The notes beneath the pieces were generated by a model. It worked only from the letters and a program-made list of their open reading frames with translations, had not been told where the DNA came from and ran no database searches. Position numbers and translations under genes: made by a program. From assembly GCA_033032175.1 (NCBI GenBank), contig CM065331.1, positions 9,300,370-9,364,369 on the forward strand: 64,000 nucleotides of DNA, read 5' to 3'. This document shows positions 34,690 to 46,149 of this stretch, one piece after another (the stretch's first letter is position 1; each line of letters starts with the position of its first letter). The DNA comes from Saturnia japonica. Lineage: Eukaryota; Arthropoda; Insecta; Lepidoptera; Saturniidae.

Positions 34690-35420
34690 TTCCGGCCGGC
34701 TATTCCAGCCAACTCAGCTCCGACCAAAAGTGCAGAAGCCTCGTGGAGCATTCACAGGCTTCTCGAAGCGACCTCGGGTTTATGAAGGTTTCTGCACATT
34801 GGGTATTCCAGGATTACGTGGGTAGCGGTTTCTTCACCCTCCATGCAAGCTCTGCACATGGGGCTGTCACCTAGAACCTAAAGGTGTTTGTTAAGTGAAC
34901 AATGGCCAGTTATAGTATACATAACACGTATATCACTTCTATTAAGACTGAGAAGTCGCCGCGACAAACGCGGTTCAGAGATGGGCAGTGTACCCCTCCA
35001 CTGTCTACAGTCACTGACCGTTGTCCATCGATTTTTATGTAAATTTGCTGTTCTCTGACGCAACCACGAGCGAATCTGACTGAACGGTAGACGCAGTATG
35101 GGTAGAAAACCTATCCACAGACTGCTCGAACCGCTCTTTGCCAGTTCATCTGCTGCGTCATTGCCCGGTGTTCCGCTGTATCCTTTGATTCACTGTAGGG
35201 TTGCTTTATTGTTAATTGTAGCCCATTCCAGTGGTTTATGACCCTCGTTTATAAGCCCAGATTCATGTATCTTACTCTTCAGGTAGTGTGCAGCGTAAAA
35301 GTTGCGTGAGCCACGGCGGATAAACAAGGCGAAGCCTTAAAGATGCGATGTACGCGTACCCTTAACCGACACTCGAAGCTAACTGTCTTTTTTGAAGCGC
35401 GCGTTCGTTACCGCGCGGGT
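34690..35420 (-). pseudogene. LINE ORF2 RNase H/C-terminal region (unit II)
   Basis: Counterpart of 27,440-28,173, with motifs HKNRWTTVSDCRQWRG, RRLLSLNRSDIRVMY and the Cys-rich knuckle on the minus strand. Extra small deletions (for example near 34,800 and 34,870) make it more decayed than unit I. Confidence 0.7.
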
Positions 35421-36232
35421 AACCAGACGCGAAAAAGAAATTACTCGGCAAAAGTGACCTGACATTCTCGCCCAGCAGCCCAATGACCAACCACGTTATA
35501 AAACGTAATTTTTTAAATTAGGAACCGTAAAATATAAGTAATACACAACTGTAATTCTATACTAATATTAATTAAGAGCTAATAGGCCAATAGGAGTGCT
35601 CCGGCAACTGCACTTGAGAGGTAGTCTTCCACTAGTCTTAGCGTGCTACCATCTTGAGCCATATCGCCACTTAAGATCAGGTAAGATTATGACCACAACG
35701 CTAAACCTATAACGATAAAAAAAGTCTCCGGTACTACTAATCCTATTCTGAAGATTCTCTCGGTAATAAGAAGGTAGGTTATCCCTCAGTACTATTATAG
35801 GCTATTATATTCTTATAAAGTTTTATATTATAACTAGTGATTTTCTTGCGGCTTCACTCGTTTTATAGTTGAGACATGTCACACATATTTTGCTTTCTAA
35901 CTGAATTGCTAAATACAAGTCTTGATCCCCTTCTTCACAGGGGTTGAATTTACCAAAAACCGTTCTTAGTGCTTACCCACAGTGTAAAAGGAACTCGCAC
36001 GCAAATGTTCATGTTTCTACCCTCTGTAGTTTGAGTTATGTTTTGATATGTCAGTCAGCCAGTTAGTAATCATTTTATATAATACTAGCTGTGCCCGCGG
36101 CTCCGTTCATGGGATGACAGAATTATTGCTTGAAGATGTCGTGATCAAAAGATAAAGTAAACCTATAACGATAAAAAAAATCTCCGGAACTACTAATCCT
36201 ATTCTGAAGATGATTTTATGTATTTTATTTAA

Positions 36233-36233
36233 A

Positions 36234-36266
<33 letters not shown>
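36233..36266. repeat. ATT microsatellite
   Basis: About eleven ATT units followed by a T-run. It lies in a segment present only in unit II, next to a repeated AACCTATAACGATAAAAAAA end of a SINE-A-like copy. Confidence 0.85.
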
Positions 36267-36267
<1 letters not shown>

Positions 36268-36539
36268 TTTTTTTTTATATTATATTTTATTTTATTATAT
36301 ATAAGGTGTAAAACAAAAAAAAATGAAAATCTATCCAGTAGTTTATTGAGTGATGCGCGCATAACGGCAAACCTCAATTAAACAGATAAAAACTAATACT
36401 GTACGACAAGTGAACTATCTGAAAGTTTTGAACTATGGCCAAACATTTTCTAGAATTACAAAAATAATATGTTAATAAATAAATACAGTGTGTAATATTT
36501 TATAAAGATATTTATCCAATTATATTCATGGGATGGTAG

Positions 36540-36985
36540 AGATTAATGAAGAATTATAAAACCATTATAAGACCGGTCTTGACGTATGGATTTGAGTGCT
36601 GAGCAACGAAGAAACTTGATGAAACAAGATTACACGTGGCAGAGATGCGAATGTTAAGATGGATGTGTGGAGTAACTAGAATGGATAAGATCAGAAATGA
36701 GTTTATTGGAGGAAGTCTTAAAATAGCACCAGTCACAGAGAAGTTGAGGGGTGAGCATGGTATGGGCATGTCATGAGGAGGGATGAAAGTAATATAACTA
36801 GAAGAATGTTATGTATGAAGGTGGATGGATATAGGAGTAGAGGAAGATCGAAGAACGTATGGATGGATTGTGTGAAGAATTATATGTGTGAATACTGAGA
36901 TGATATTTGATAGAGTAGAGTGGTTGAAGAAAACATGTTCTGGCCGACCCTACTTACTTAAGTAGGATAAGGGGTAAGAAGATGA
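36540..36985 (+). pseudogene. RTE-type LINE ORF2 C-terminus (unit II)
   Basis: Counterpart of 30,945-31,400. It has a small deletion near 36,750 (GGGGTGAGCATGGTATGG instead of GGGGTTATAGGCTAGCATGC), which breaks the frame that is still open in unit I. Confidence 0.72.
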
Positions 36986-37554
36986 TGATGGTAGAGATTA
37001 ATGAAGAAGTGGGTTTTGATCAAAATTGGTTGCTAATTTTTTTACCATTTATCGCTTATAGTTGAACATCCCACTAGCCCAGCAATTGTATGTCTAGTTT
37101 TTTTAATGTCAAAAGACCAGCTAACAGGTGAACGGCCGTCTGATTGTATTTTTTTAAAAGGCAAATTAACGATACTGTCCCTGATGGTAAGCACAGTAAA
37201 ATCCAAAGATAACGGCGACCACCCATAGATCGTAATCCTTCGACGGTCGCTGCTGTCATGCCTTCCTACATTTATTTAACTAGGTATGCACATGCTGTTC
37301 CCGACACGTAAAAACAAGTCACTATGCATGGTAGTTGCAACCCAGTCGGGCGGTACCGCCCGATCTGCATTACCTCATTAGTTGCTCAAGGGTGTACCAC
37401 GTGCAGGTGAGGTTGCTTTTGGAAAAAACTATGAAACCTGTTTATACAGCTCTAACGTACGCGTTAAAAAAGGTTACTAAGGAACATTACCGTTATCGCA
37501 ATTCGCTTAGATTTTAGGGTAGGGGGAGTATATCCAGCCAACGACAGGATGTAT

Positions 37555-37900
37555 TTTTTTTATCGTTATAGGTTGGCGTTGTGGCCACAATCTCATCTGA
37601 TCTTAAGTGCCTCATTAGCCTAGTGCTCGTAAGCGCGACTGCTATGATCGAGGTCCTGGGTTCGATTCCCAGGTCGAGCAAAAAGTGGTCCCAAGATGCT
37701 AGTATGCTAAGTATAGTGGAAGTCTGGCTCTCAAGTGCAACACCAGAACACACCAACAGTTCAACTTAAGAGTGGTAGCTAGCCGGGCGGGCATTAGAGA
37801 AAACCCTAACACCATGCTATGATTTCATCACGATGTTTTCCTTCACCGAAATCTCAGGTTCATTGGAGTCCGTTCACGCTACCAAATGAGCCATAAGGTT
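37555..37900 (-). mobile_element. SINE-A copy with shortened SINE-B insert (unit II)
   Basis: Same SINE-A as at 31,965-32,510. The nested SINE-B retains its head and B box (GGTTCGATTCCCAGGTCGAG) but joins directly to GGTCCCAAGATGCTAG, about 186 bases being lost relative to unit I. Confidence 0.6.
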
Positions 37901-38127
37901 CCCATGTTCGGAATGGTGTTGACGGCACAGTATCAAAAAGTTCCTCAGAGCATTCCCCATTGTTCTACTAACACACATAGTGACCTATAGGTCCGTTCCT
38001 CGGTGTGAAACTCTTGAGTCTGGCAGCCGCCCGCGCGACACAGGTGACACTGCACTTGCAATCACTTAGCTACCCACAATATTATTACACACAATATGTA
38101 CATACATACGTGCATACCACATAGGTA

Positions 38128-38490
38128 CATAATTTCTGTAAGGAACCTTTTTTCTTTTTTAAGCTAGTTAGTGTAGACCATATTTCAGATCACTAAACAT
38201 ATACACATGTTCCTTCCTTCCTCCTAGGAAGAAGGGACATGTATGTAAATTTAAGTTAGTTTAGTTCGAATTTTATGGATAGGGAATTAGAAAGATCGCG
38301 ACTTCTTTGAAATCACGGCAACAGCCTAAGCCGAGATCCGGCCACTTTGGCTCCCTTGCGAGCTTGTTTCACACGCTTTCGCGGCCGAATGCCTTAAGCG
38401 CTCGCCTCCAAGCCCGGTAAAGCTGTAAAAGTAATCAGTGGCTCTATTTGTTTAGGGCACCTCGGGCTAACAGTGTAGTCAGTTCTAAAA
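38128..38490 (+). mobile_element. Jockey LINE 3' UTR fragment
   Basis: It matches the reverse complement of the 3' UTR of the jockey element at 61,662-62,060: CTGTAAGGAACC near the start, the CCTTCCTCCTAGGAAGAAGG palindrome-like block, GGGAATTAGAAAGATCGCGA, and the end GTGTAGTCAGTTCTAAAAAAAA. No coding part remains. Confidence 0.7.
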
Positions 38491-38739
38491 AAAATTACAG
38501 TGCCCAGATGATAGGTGACCCCTGGTAGGTCTCTCAGATAGGTTAATCCCACGGTAGTCACCTATATTATTAGATTGCACTATGCTCATCATGCGGTAGG
38601 TCACTTCACCTAGATACGTTAAAAATCTTACCGAGTGTCTTGCATGCTGGTATAACAGCGGCGTTGGAGTGTCGATCTCTCTTGTTCTTGTTTTGCCACC
38701 GCAAAAAACAATTGCCAGTGTCAATATTTTTAGGCATTC

Positions 38740-38910
38740 GTAATTATTTTTATACAAAATTGTGATCAAGATGTGACATCTCAAAATGCATGCTCTCAGT
38801 TTATATTTTATAATCCACTTCACTTGCTCACAACAATCAAACTATATCACGCAAAATTCCACCAATATTACATAATATAGAGTCAGAAAACAATGTAACG
38901 AATTAAAAAT
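38740..38910 (-). repeat. Dispersed repeat, copy 2 (partner at 1085-1240)
   Basis: The reverse complement matches 1085-1240 through TATTGGTGGAATTTTGCGTG and GTGAAGTGGATTATAAAATA. Class unknown. Confidence 0.55.
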
Positions 38911-39239
38911 ATTAACATAAACATGTCACCTCAAGATCCTGCCTAAAGCTCCTGTCGATCTCTTGGTGATCGTTACTTTTGGATTGTATTGTTTATTTTG
39001 CATAACTAAATTAACTATAAACGAAGAAGTAAAACTCGAGGTGTCGTGGGGGCAATCTTTAGTATGCTCTAACGAAGTTTCTTTGGATATATTATGGTCG
39101 ATATGGTCAATGCTTGAGATGCAATCTATATTACAATTTATAAAACTGAAGTGTCTGTGTGTGATTTTAAAATAACATCTTTTTATTAAAGGCATATGAA
39201 AGTATAATACGATAGCTATAACAAAACCCCATTTTTTAT

Positions 39240-39654
39240 TTTTGCTTGTCAGTTTATTCCGGGTAATCTCCGAAATGGTTGGACCGATTTTGATGGGACT
39301 GTCACTGGTAGATAGCTGATGTTATAAGGAGTAATTAGACTAATTTTATTTTAGAAAAAGAGTTAGGGATCCGCCCAACTAAAAAAAAGCCGGTCATGGT
39401 GAATCAATTCGGGCGCTTAAATGGCTTACGCTGAGTAAACTATAGGAGATATAGCAAACTATTTTACTACATAAATGTAGATATTAAAAAGACCTACAAA
39501 AAAGTCTGGGAGAATATATGTCTATCTTCTAAGAAACACTCACAATAAGCATTTTTGTCTTTAAAGTAGCCGGGAGCGGGGGAGCAAGATTCGCGCGTGT
39601 TCCCGATCAATGGCATTATGTAGCCCACGTGAGCGAAGCCGCGGGTACAGCTAG
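39240..39654 (+). mobile_element. Helitron-like repeat, 3' end preserved
   Basis: It ends GAGCGAAGCCGCGGGTACAG followed by CTAG before a T, a Helitron 3' terminus with a GC-rich hairpin region. The 5' end is not certain. Its middle is shared with 25,590-25,800. Confidence 0.55.
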
Positions 39655-42279
39655 TTTTATATAAAAAATCCCTAATCAACGGGACTCGTACCATCGACCA
39701 CTCGTACTGTACATAGAACAGTGCGTACAAATCTGGTCATAACACAGCTGAACCAATTTTACGACTGTCATTTAAAAATCTTACCTATATATTTATATGT
39801 TTGTTCTCCTTTTAGCGTCACACTAGACAATTTTTTCAGATTACCTACCCTTCCACGATAAGTAACTTCGTTACCAAAACAAGACCTAATAGAAAATAAT
39901 TTCGAAATCGATCTTAATTTCCGTTTACCCTTTATCGTTTACGTCAAATATATAGAAACAGATAACTTGCATGCTTTACGACTTATTCCCAAAGGTCTGT
40001 GAGACCTACGCAATTATTTCTGAGGGCAAACGTAACGCTGTTTTATTGCAAGCGAGTCCCCATATTTTTACGTTGAATTATAACATACTAACGTACTGGA
40101 ATAGATATTTAAAACAGTATTCGTCATGTATATCGCTTACTAGAAGCGATTGAGAAGAGTTTATATTGACATAAATTATTAACGCGCAATATTCACTCTA
40201 CTGTCTCCATTATATTTAACAATGCTTTGAAAAATGCATATTGCCTGTGATCCTTAGAAGATAAATTATATACTGCCGATGAGTAGGTTCTGTAGGTCTT
40301 TTTAAGGTCTACAATTGTGTAGTACACTAATTAGATATATCTGTTATGATTTACTCAGCGTAAGTAATTTAAGTGACCGAATTAATTACCCACTACCATT
40401 TTATTTTATTTGCATGGATCTATAAGACTTTTTTTAAGTAGTTTATAAGTGAATTTCTAAAATTAGCCTTTAAAGTAATTTAGGCTAATTTTATTTTAGA
40501 AAAAAGAATTATAAGGAGTACCTTAACACATCATCTTGCAAATGGCTTTCTTCTATCTACATAATATGTAATGTAAATTTTCTTAAAATAATAAAATAAC
40601 AATAAATAAAATGACATGAACTAGTATGAACTGAGGAAGTGAGAACTAAATCAGTCCCACGTATGTCACAAATGGCTAAAGCAACGCATACGCCGTGCAT
40701 TTCATGGTGGTTATCGATTTAGTGAGGACTCACTGCATGCCTAATGTTTGGCTGACTGACCCCTTAGGAGAACTGACTTGACTCAGTGAGATATAAAAAG
40801 AAAAAATACGATTAATAATATCAGCTTGAAAGTGTTCGCCGATTTTTATATTCCGAGAAATCCACATTTCTATATATTTCCCACATACAGTCGTAGTACA
40901 AAAACAATTCTCAAGCGTTCAGGTTTCCTCATGGATTTTCTTCTACATCAGCTGATAGTGTTACTGTAATGTACGCAATGAAACACGGACGGTCGCAGAA
41001 TGAATGAATGTGTATTATCGCAAGCGCATTGACAAAGGTGAACGTGGGGGTACATATGAAAAACTTAATCAATCTATACATTACAGTTACCAATTTCAAT
41101 TAGTATATAGTAATCCCGAAAACATCGACATCGAATCGATATTCCACCGGTCTAAACTACACGACCACCACGACTGGATTCACAACATAAAAATAAAAAG
41201 GGAGGAACTTGGTGAATGCCATGCTCTCACAACAGCAAATGGAGGTCGCTTTTCATGTATTTTCGCAAATCAAAAGCACAATTTAAGAAAACTTATTATC
41301 ATATAGAATATTTATAAATTTGTTACATTTCCTACATCTTACTTTCTTAACTTACACATATATAAATGATCACTTTGCGACAGATCTGTCAGAAGGGCGC
41401 TGGCGGATAGAATGACACTATGAACACGTCGTTCAGGGGTGGTAGGTAGTGGTCCATGTTGCTAAAAGTTAGTATTAAAAAAAAGATAGTACCCTCATGC
41501 AATTAAGAAGTGCTTTAGTTCGATCTTCTGCCCCAGAAGACCTTTTTATTAGCTAGTTGGAGCACAAAATTAGCAAACACCAGGGGCCTTATTTGTAGCT
41601 CCTCGGGAATAAAACTCCTAGTGCCATAATCAATATTGTAAATTGGTGTTATTGTATAACAGCACAATGTTTATCTGGTAAATAGTACAATACTCTGAAA
41701 CTTGGTACGTGTGCCAGGGAACTAGTACATCTACCATCCCTGAGTTATCGTCAGAAGCTTGTGTTACCCCTTCCACCATCTGATGAAGATCTGACATCGC
41801 TAGATTGGCATCGTATACCTATCTAGCGTAGTGTCCCATGGCGCGTATCCAGTGTACTTTTATACAAATAGTCGTCATATAAAACATATGGACTCCGATG
41901 CATCCAGATCGGTAGAAATGGCCTGTGTAGATTTAATGAAGTTCTCGCCTGACTATCTTCACCACAATAAAAGAAGAGGTAAAACCACAAGTCCATAGCA
42001 TAGATATTTTGCTGCAATATGCGCATGCATCATAAAATTTCACTCCTCAATTTTTTTTTCATAACGCATCTCAAACAATGGCATTTCTAGTACTATTATA
42101 TTTTATTCAATGTATTTTTATTGGTAATTTCACTGAGTGATATTATAACTTTATTTTTCGTTATTTATAACAGTATGTTTGTGGTTTGATGTATGTAAAA
42201 CACATTTTTAGTGGTGGAAAGATATTAAAATGTTGGGCGGGTTTTATAATGTCTCAAATGGTTTATAGTTTTACGGTAA
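39655..42279. other. Intergenic stretch upstream of the host-like gene
   Basis: Mostly AT-rich. It holds a diverged repeat fragment near 40,280-40,510 and a 100-codon open frame at 41,004-41,306 listed separately. No other gene is supported. Confidence 0.4.
41004..41306 (+). CDS. Hypothetical 100-residue open frame
   Basis: I do not recognise it. It is hydrophilic and rich in His, Lys and Ile (MNVYYRKRIDKGERGG..., SKLHDHHDWIHNIKIKREE), with no signal peptide or membrane segment. Composition looks more protein-like than the neighbouring AT-rich frames, but no splice context or second copy supports it. It could be an exon, a transposon remnant or chance. Confidence 0.25.
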   Translation: MNVYYRKRIDKGERGGTYEKLNQSIHYSYQFQLVYSNPENIDIESIFHRSKLHDHHDWIHNIKIKREELGECHALTTANGGRFSCIFANQKHNLRKLIII

Positions 42280-42450
42280 CCTCCATCTCGGCAGGAGGTA
42301 AAAAGTTCTCTAAGACTTATCGTTGTCGTACCGTGAAGCTGTGAAACCTTCTTCCGGACAGTGTGGCCCCTCCTTACGACATCGGGTCCTCGAAGCGTAA
42401 CCTGAAGAGATATTTATCTAGGTCAGCATGACAACCGTTGATGGATTTAG
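42280..42450 (+). pseudogene. Decayed LINE ORF2 C-terminus
   Basis: The plus strand reads LLPDSVAPPYDIGSSKRNLK (after an in-frame stop), resembling the terminal PxxYDxGxFKRRVxxxL pattern of lepidopteran LINE ORF2. Short, with stops. Confidence 0.5.
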
Positions 42451-42566
42451 ATCTCTCGGTGGTAGCCGTTGTGTTCGGATTGTGCCAACAGGGACAGTAC
42501 CGTCAACCTCTCTAGCTACTGTTAAAAAAGATACCAAAACGGTTTGAACGACACGTAGTTGGATTA

Positions 42567-43165
42567 AAATCTATATATAAATAAAAATTAAATTATGTAC
42601 GTTGTTAAGCGTATTACATGAGAACGGCTGGACCGATTTGGATAATATTTTTTTTAATGTTTTAATATTACGGCACCTTTACGATAGTACTTAGACGTTA
42701 GCCTCTGCGCCCGGTAGCAGCGCGAGTCCCACGCGCAAGTGACCGAACTTCGATTTTAAATATAGGGTAATTTGACAAGAAAATAATTTTGCATACACCC
42801 AACCAATATATGAGCCCGAACACGTTCTATAATTTGTGATATGAATATTTATATATTAATACGTGAAGCAAAAGCTTTCGGTAACTTTTTATGTGTATTA
42901 CGGGCATAAAAGACTGTGAGATTTGGCATGGTTAAAGTTTATATGGAGAAGGAGTGCAGAAATCTAAAATGTAATAAAATATCTGTTACCAATACATTAA
43001 ATAAAATAAATTAATACTACGAATCCTAACCCGACAATAATAACATTGTCACTCAACGAAAAGTGATAGCAAGAGATAGATAATACTCATTGTTTAGGTT
43101 CATACTGCAAATGTCAAACAGAAAATAGTCTATGATTAAAAAGTCGCTGGTCGAATTTCGGCCTT
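42567..43165 (+). repeat. Composite of dispersed repeats before exon 1
   Basis: It starts with a GAGAACGGCTGGACCGATTTGG block, common in short insect repeats, and includes the partner of 560-760 (42,820-42,960). Near 43,085-43,165 it shares GTTTAGGTT..AAACAGAAAATAGTC..AAAAAGTCGCTGGTCGAATTTC with about 26,078-26,150. Non-coding. Confidence 0.5.
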
Positions 43166-43307
43166 AGCGCTATCGTTATTATAAATAATTAGGTGGATTA
43201 TAAACTTTTTCCTACATATTTCTTTATGACAATGACATTATGTCATCGATAATAAAAAACTGTATAACATTTTAGACAATTATTTTTTTATACATCGTGT
43301 AGTAAAT

Positions 43308-43327
43308 ATGGGGAAAAGTGCTAAAAG
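43308..43327 (+). CDS. Exon 1 (start codon) of the host-like gene
   Basis: ATG with AAAT before it, encoding MGKSAK plus two bases, then donor AAAAG|GTAATT (phase 2). Very short, so weak alone. Support comes from the exact phase match to the strong exon 2, whose first base completes a serine codon. Confidence 0.5.
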
Positions 43328-43564
43328 GTAATTTTTTAATAATTTTCATGTATAAAAACGTACAATAATATATTATAGAAATACAGGGTATAATGGTTAA
43401 ATCCCTCACCACTTTTCTCAATGACAGTGATACGAAAATTCTAAATCAGTAGTCACTTTGACGTGCGTATGCGAAATCAAAGCGCCTTCTCAGGGACAAA
43501 ATTAAGAAATATTAAAAGAGATAGTTATATTTACATTAAGATAGGGAATAGATTAATTTTTTTG

Positions 43565-44275
43565 GAGATTTCTTTCTACTTGGAGCAATCCGACTGGTGG
43601 AATACCCCCACTCTACAGAAGATCCCAGCTAAATAACCTTGTGTTGAGTTCCTGCGGTGTGTAGGGTTTCCAGAGCTTCTTGGGGCAGGGGGTTTATGGT
43701 CGGCAACACGTTAGTGATAGCTACACGCTAGTGATATTACAAAAATTCATAAGAGGACATTCAAGTATTACGTAACGCAATTTTTGAAGACTTGAACCTC
43801 CCTCCCCCCATGTAACATGTCGTAACATTTTTTTGTACCCCCTTCCCATGCATAAACGATAGGTAACACCCAAATCAGCATGTGAGCATGAGAGCTTTTA
43901 TAGGCCAAGAACAGCTGATGATGCAAATCTCCCTGTTTTGAGGACATTACAGTATGAACTCACTTTAAGAATAAAAACAAAATAAAAATGACGTACAGTC
44001 GAGGGATTCCCCGTAAAACGTAAACGAAAGGAGTTGCCAACTTGAGAAATTTTAATTGCCTAGTTTTTTTATATAAATAAAAAAAATTGTTGCGTAGCGA
44101 GTTGTTGGAACCTCCCATCCGTCGTTGCAACGCATCGTAACGTTGTATATGACCACCCCTCCCATCAAATTGCGTTACGTAATACTTGAACGCCCCCTAA
44201 CCTACCATAGCCACTTACTATCAGGTGTGGCGTACGCTTGTTTGCCACTTTAGTTGTATATAAAAAAAAATATTA
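43565..44275 (+). repeat. Dispersed repeat R split by a MITE
   Basis: The 5' part (43,565-43,745: TTCCTGCGGTGTGTAGGGTT, TCCAGAGCTTCTTGGGGCAG, GGTCGGCAACACGTTAGTG) and the 3' part (44,205-44,275: ACTATCAGGTGTGGCGTACG, CTTGTTTGCC, A-tail) form one known lepidopteran-style repeat interrupted by the MITE at 43,753-44,197. Related 5' parts lie at 45,060-45,245 and 45,890-46,070, all inside intron 1 or 2. Confidence 0.6.
43753..44197. mobile_element. MITE with TAA target duplication
   Basis: The left end GAGGACATTCAAGTATTACG and the right end, whose reverse complement is GGGGGCGTTCAAGTATTACG, continue as inverted repeats through TAACGCAATTT. TAA flanks both sides (43,750-43,752 and 44,198-44,200), fitting a Harbinger-type 3-bp TSD. 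445 bp, non-coding. Confidence 0.7.
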
Positions 44276-44429
44276 CGAATTGTTTTAGTACTTTCTTTGT
44301 AAGATTCGAATTCAAATTCTTAGATGTAAATTTTAATAAAATCTATTTCCTTTTTACATGGAACAATCTCACATACACGGCCCGATTTTAAACTAAACAT
44401 ATCTTGTGAAATACCTAGTGAAATATATA

Positions 44430-44700
44430 TATATATTTATTTTTTGCTATAGATTCAGCTTTTCACAGTCTCACCTGATGTTAAATGACGATGTGGTCCA
44501 AGATAATAATACGTTAAGCTTAGTGGAAGACTGGCTCTCAAGTGCAGCTGCCGGAACACACCTATAGTTGCTTGGCGACAGATTTTCAACTTTAAATTGG
44601 TACCTACCAAGCCAAACTGAAAAAAGCCCTACATCACCATTTATCACGTTTCCTTCACCGAAAGTTTAAGCTCATTGCAGAGGTTCGAATCCATCATCAT
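44430..44700 (-). mobile_element. SINE-A copy, minus strand
   Basis: It shares CAGTCTCACCTGATGTTAAA, TGACGATGTGGTCC, CAAGTGCAGCTGCCGGAACA and AAAAAGCCCTACATCACCAT with other SINE-A copies, and ends with the B-box complement GGTTCGAATCC near 44,690. Lies in intron 1. Confidence 0.6.
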
Positions 44701-45059
44701 TGTTTCATCTAGCTGTATATAATATTTATTACAGTCGTAGCAGGAAAACTGACAAGGAAACACAATCGCCGATGCTGAAAATATTCAAAGATATAATGCA
44801 GCGTGAGAATGAGTAATATATTTTTTTTTGTTTTAGAAGAATTTATTATTCTTGACAATTATGTTATCTTTTTTTGAAGTGAAACTTATTAAGCAGGGAC
44901 AAGAATTAAGAGTGAAATTTCAAGGACATTTAGGAATAATTCGTTAATTAAAAGAGAAAAATTATACAACGTAGAAAGAAGGAAAAAGACAGCTATATGT
45001 ACATTGTATATCCAGGACACAGCTTAGGTTAAAAAAAAGAGGAAGTGCACAGATATAAA

Positions 45060-45245
45060 ATTATTTAGAGATTTCTCTCTACTTGGGACAGTCCGACCGT
45101 GGAATACCTCCAGTACACAGCAAATGGCAGCCAAATAATTTTGTGTTGTGTTCCTGCGGTGCCCAGCGTTTCCAGAGCTCTTTGGGGTAGGGGGAGAGCT
45201 TCAAGATCTGGTGACGCCTATAGCATTACAAGCGTTTAAAAAACT
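45060..45245 (+). repeat. Dispersed repeat R, copy 2
   Basis: It shares GTTGTGTTCCTGCGGTGCCC and TTTCCAGAGCTCTTTGGGGT with the copy starting at 43,565. The small open frame it contains is a by-product of the repeat. Confidence 0.55.
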
Positions 45246-45600
45246 ACGTCTCTTTTTTTTTAAGAAGTTTCACTTCTATCAGGTTCAAAAATCAGACATC
45301 ACACTGGTTCACTTGTCGCATTATTATAAAACAATTTAAAAAAGTGGTGCCTTATGAAGCTATGAAAATTAGTTGTCGAGCACCTATAGGTGTTTTCCGG
45401 CAGCGGCACTAAACTTGAGGATTATTCTTCAACTTGGCTTAGTGTGCTTCCATTTTCGACCCCATGATCCTTTAAAATCAGGTGGGATTGTATTTAAATA
45501 CTAGAAAAAAAAATAATAGAAAAGGTTTATCTCATCTGAATTGTTAACACCTAGTATGAATATGATCCGATACTTCACTAAAACGTAACTCTTTTTGCAG

Positions 45601-45688
45601 TGATCCGGAAAAGAGGAATTTACTGAAAGAACATCAGGAAGATAAGAAGAAGAAGCAATATTCTGAATCCAAGACGAGGAGCGATCAT
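45601..45688 (+). CDS. Exon 2 of the host-like gene
   Basis: Bounded by a strong acceptor (CTCTTTTTGCAG) and donor (CAT|GTAAGA). It encodes DPEKRNLLKEHQEDKKKK, then QYSESKTRSDH, a highly charged segment probably facing the cytosol. It enters in phase 2 and leaves in phase 0. Repeats surround it on both sides, yet it is free of stops and has coding-like composition. Confidence 0.65.
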
Positions 45689-45704
45689 GTAAGATTTGAT
45701 TATA

Positions 45705-45850
45705 CCACTAAATAACTATGTGGCCTAAGATGATAACACGTTAAGCCTTGTGGAGGGATTGGCTTCCAAGTGTAGCTGCTGGAACGTACTATAGTTGCTA
45801 GTCAATAGGTTTTCCACTCGAGTTGCGACCATCGTGTTAAAATGCACCAG
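45705..45850 (-). mobile_element. SINE-A fragment directly after exon 2
   Basis: It shares ACTATGTGGCCTAAGATGAT, ACACGTTAAGCCTTGTGGAG and AAGTGTAGCTGCTGGAACG with other SINE-A copies. It starts only about 17 bases after the exon 2 donor. Confidence 0.5.
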
Positions 45851-45889
45851 ATTTGATAGCCTTTACGAACTTTAAGAGAGATAAGCTAT

Positions 45890-46070
45890 AGAGATTTGTA
45901 TCTACTTAGGCAAGCCAGACTGGTGTAATAACTCCACCCTACAAAACATCGCAGCCAAATATCCTTTTGTTGTTTTCCCGATGTGACCAGACCTACCACA
46001 ACGCCTTGGTGATGTAGGATTGAGGGTCGGCAATGCGCTAGCGATACCTATGGTTTATGGTATTAGTTGT
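45890..46070 (+). repeat. Dispersed repeat R, copy 3
   Basis: It shares GGTGTAATAACTCCACCCTA, AACATCGCAGCCAAATA and GGGTCGGCAATGCGCTAGCG with the copies at 43,565 and 45,060. Confidence 0.5.
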
Positions 46071-46149
46071 ATTTAAAAAAAATAGCTTCTACATTGGCAA
46101 TTTACTTTGTAGTTTAGGTAAAGCTTGCCTCTGTTTTAGAGGTTTTTTA

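Larger units (their letters stand above)
32686..38088. repeat. Large tandem segmental duplication, unit II
   Basis: Second copy of the unit at 26,488-32,685. It contains its own LINE insertion (33,375-34,443), lacks the RTE insertion of unit I, has a deletion inside SINE-B near 37,687, and has an extra ATT-microsatellite segment near 36,150-36,300. Past 38,088 the two flanks diverge completely. Confidence 0.9.
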
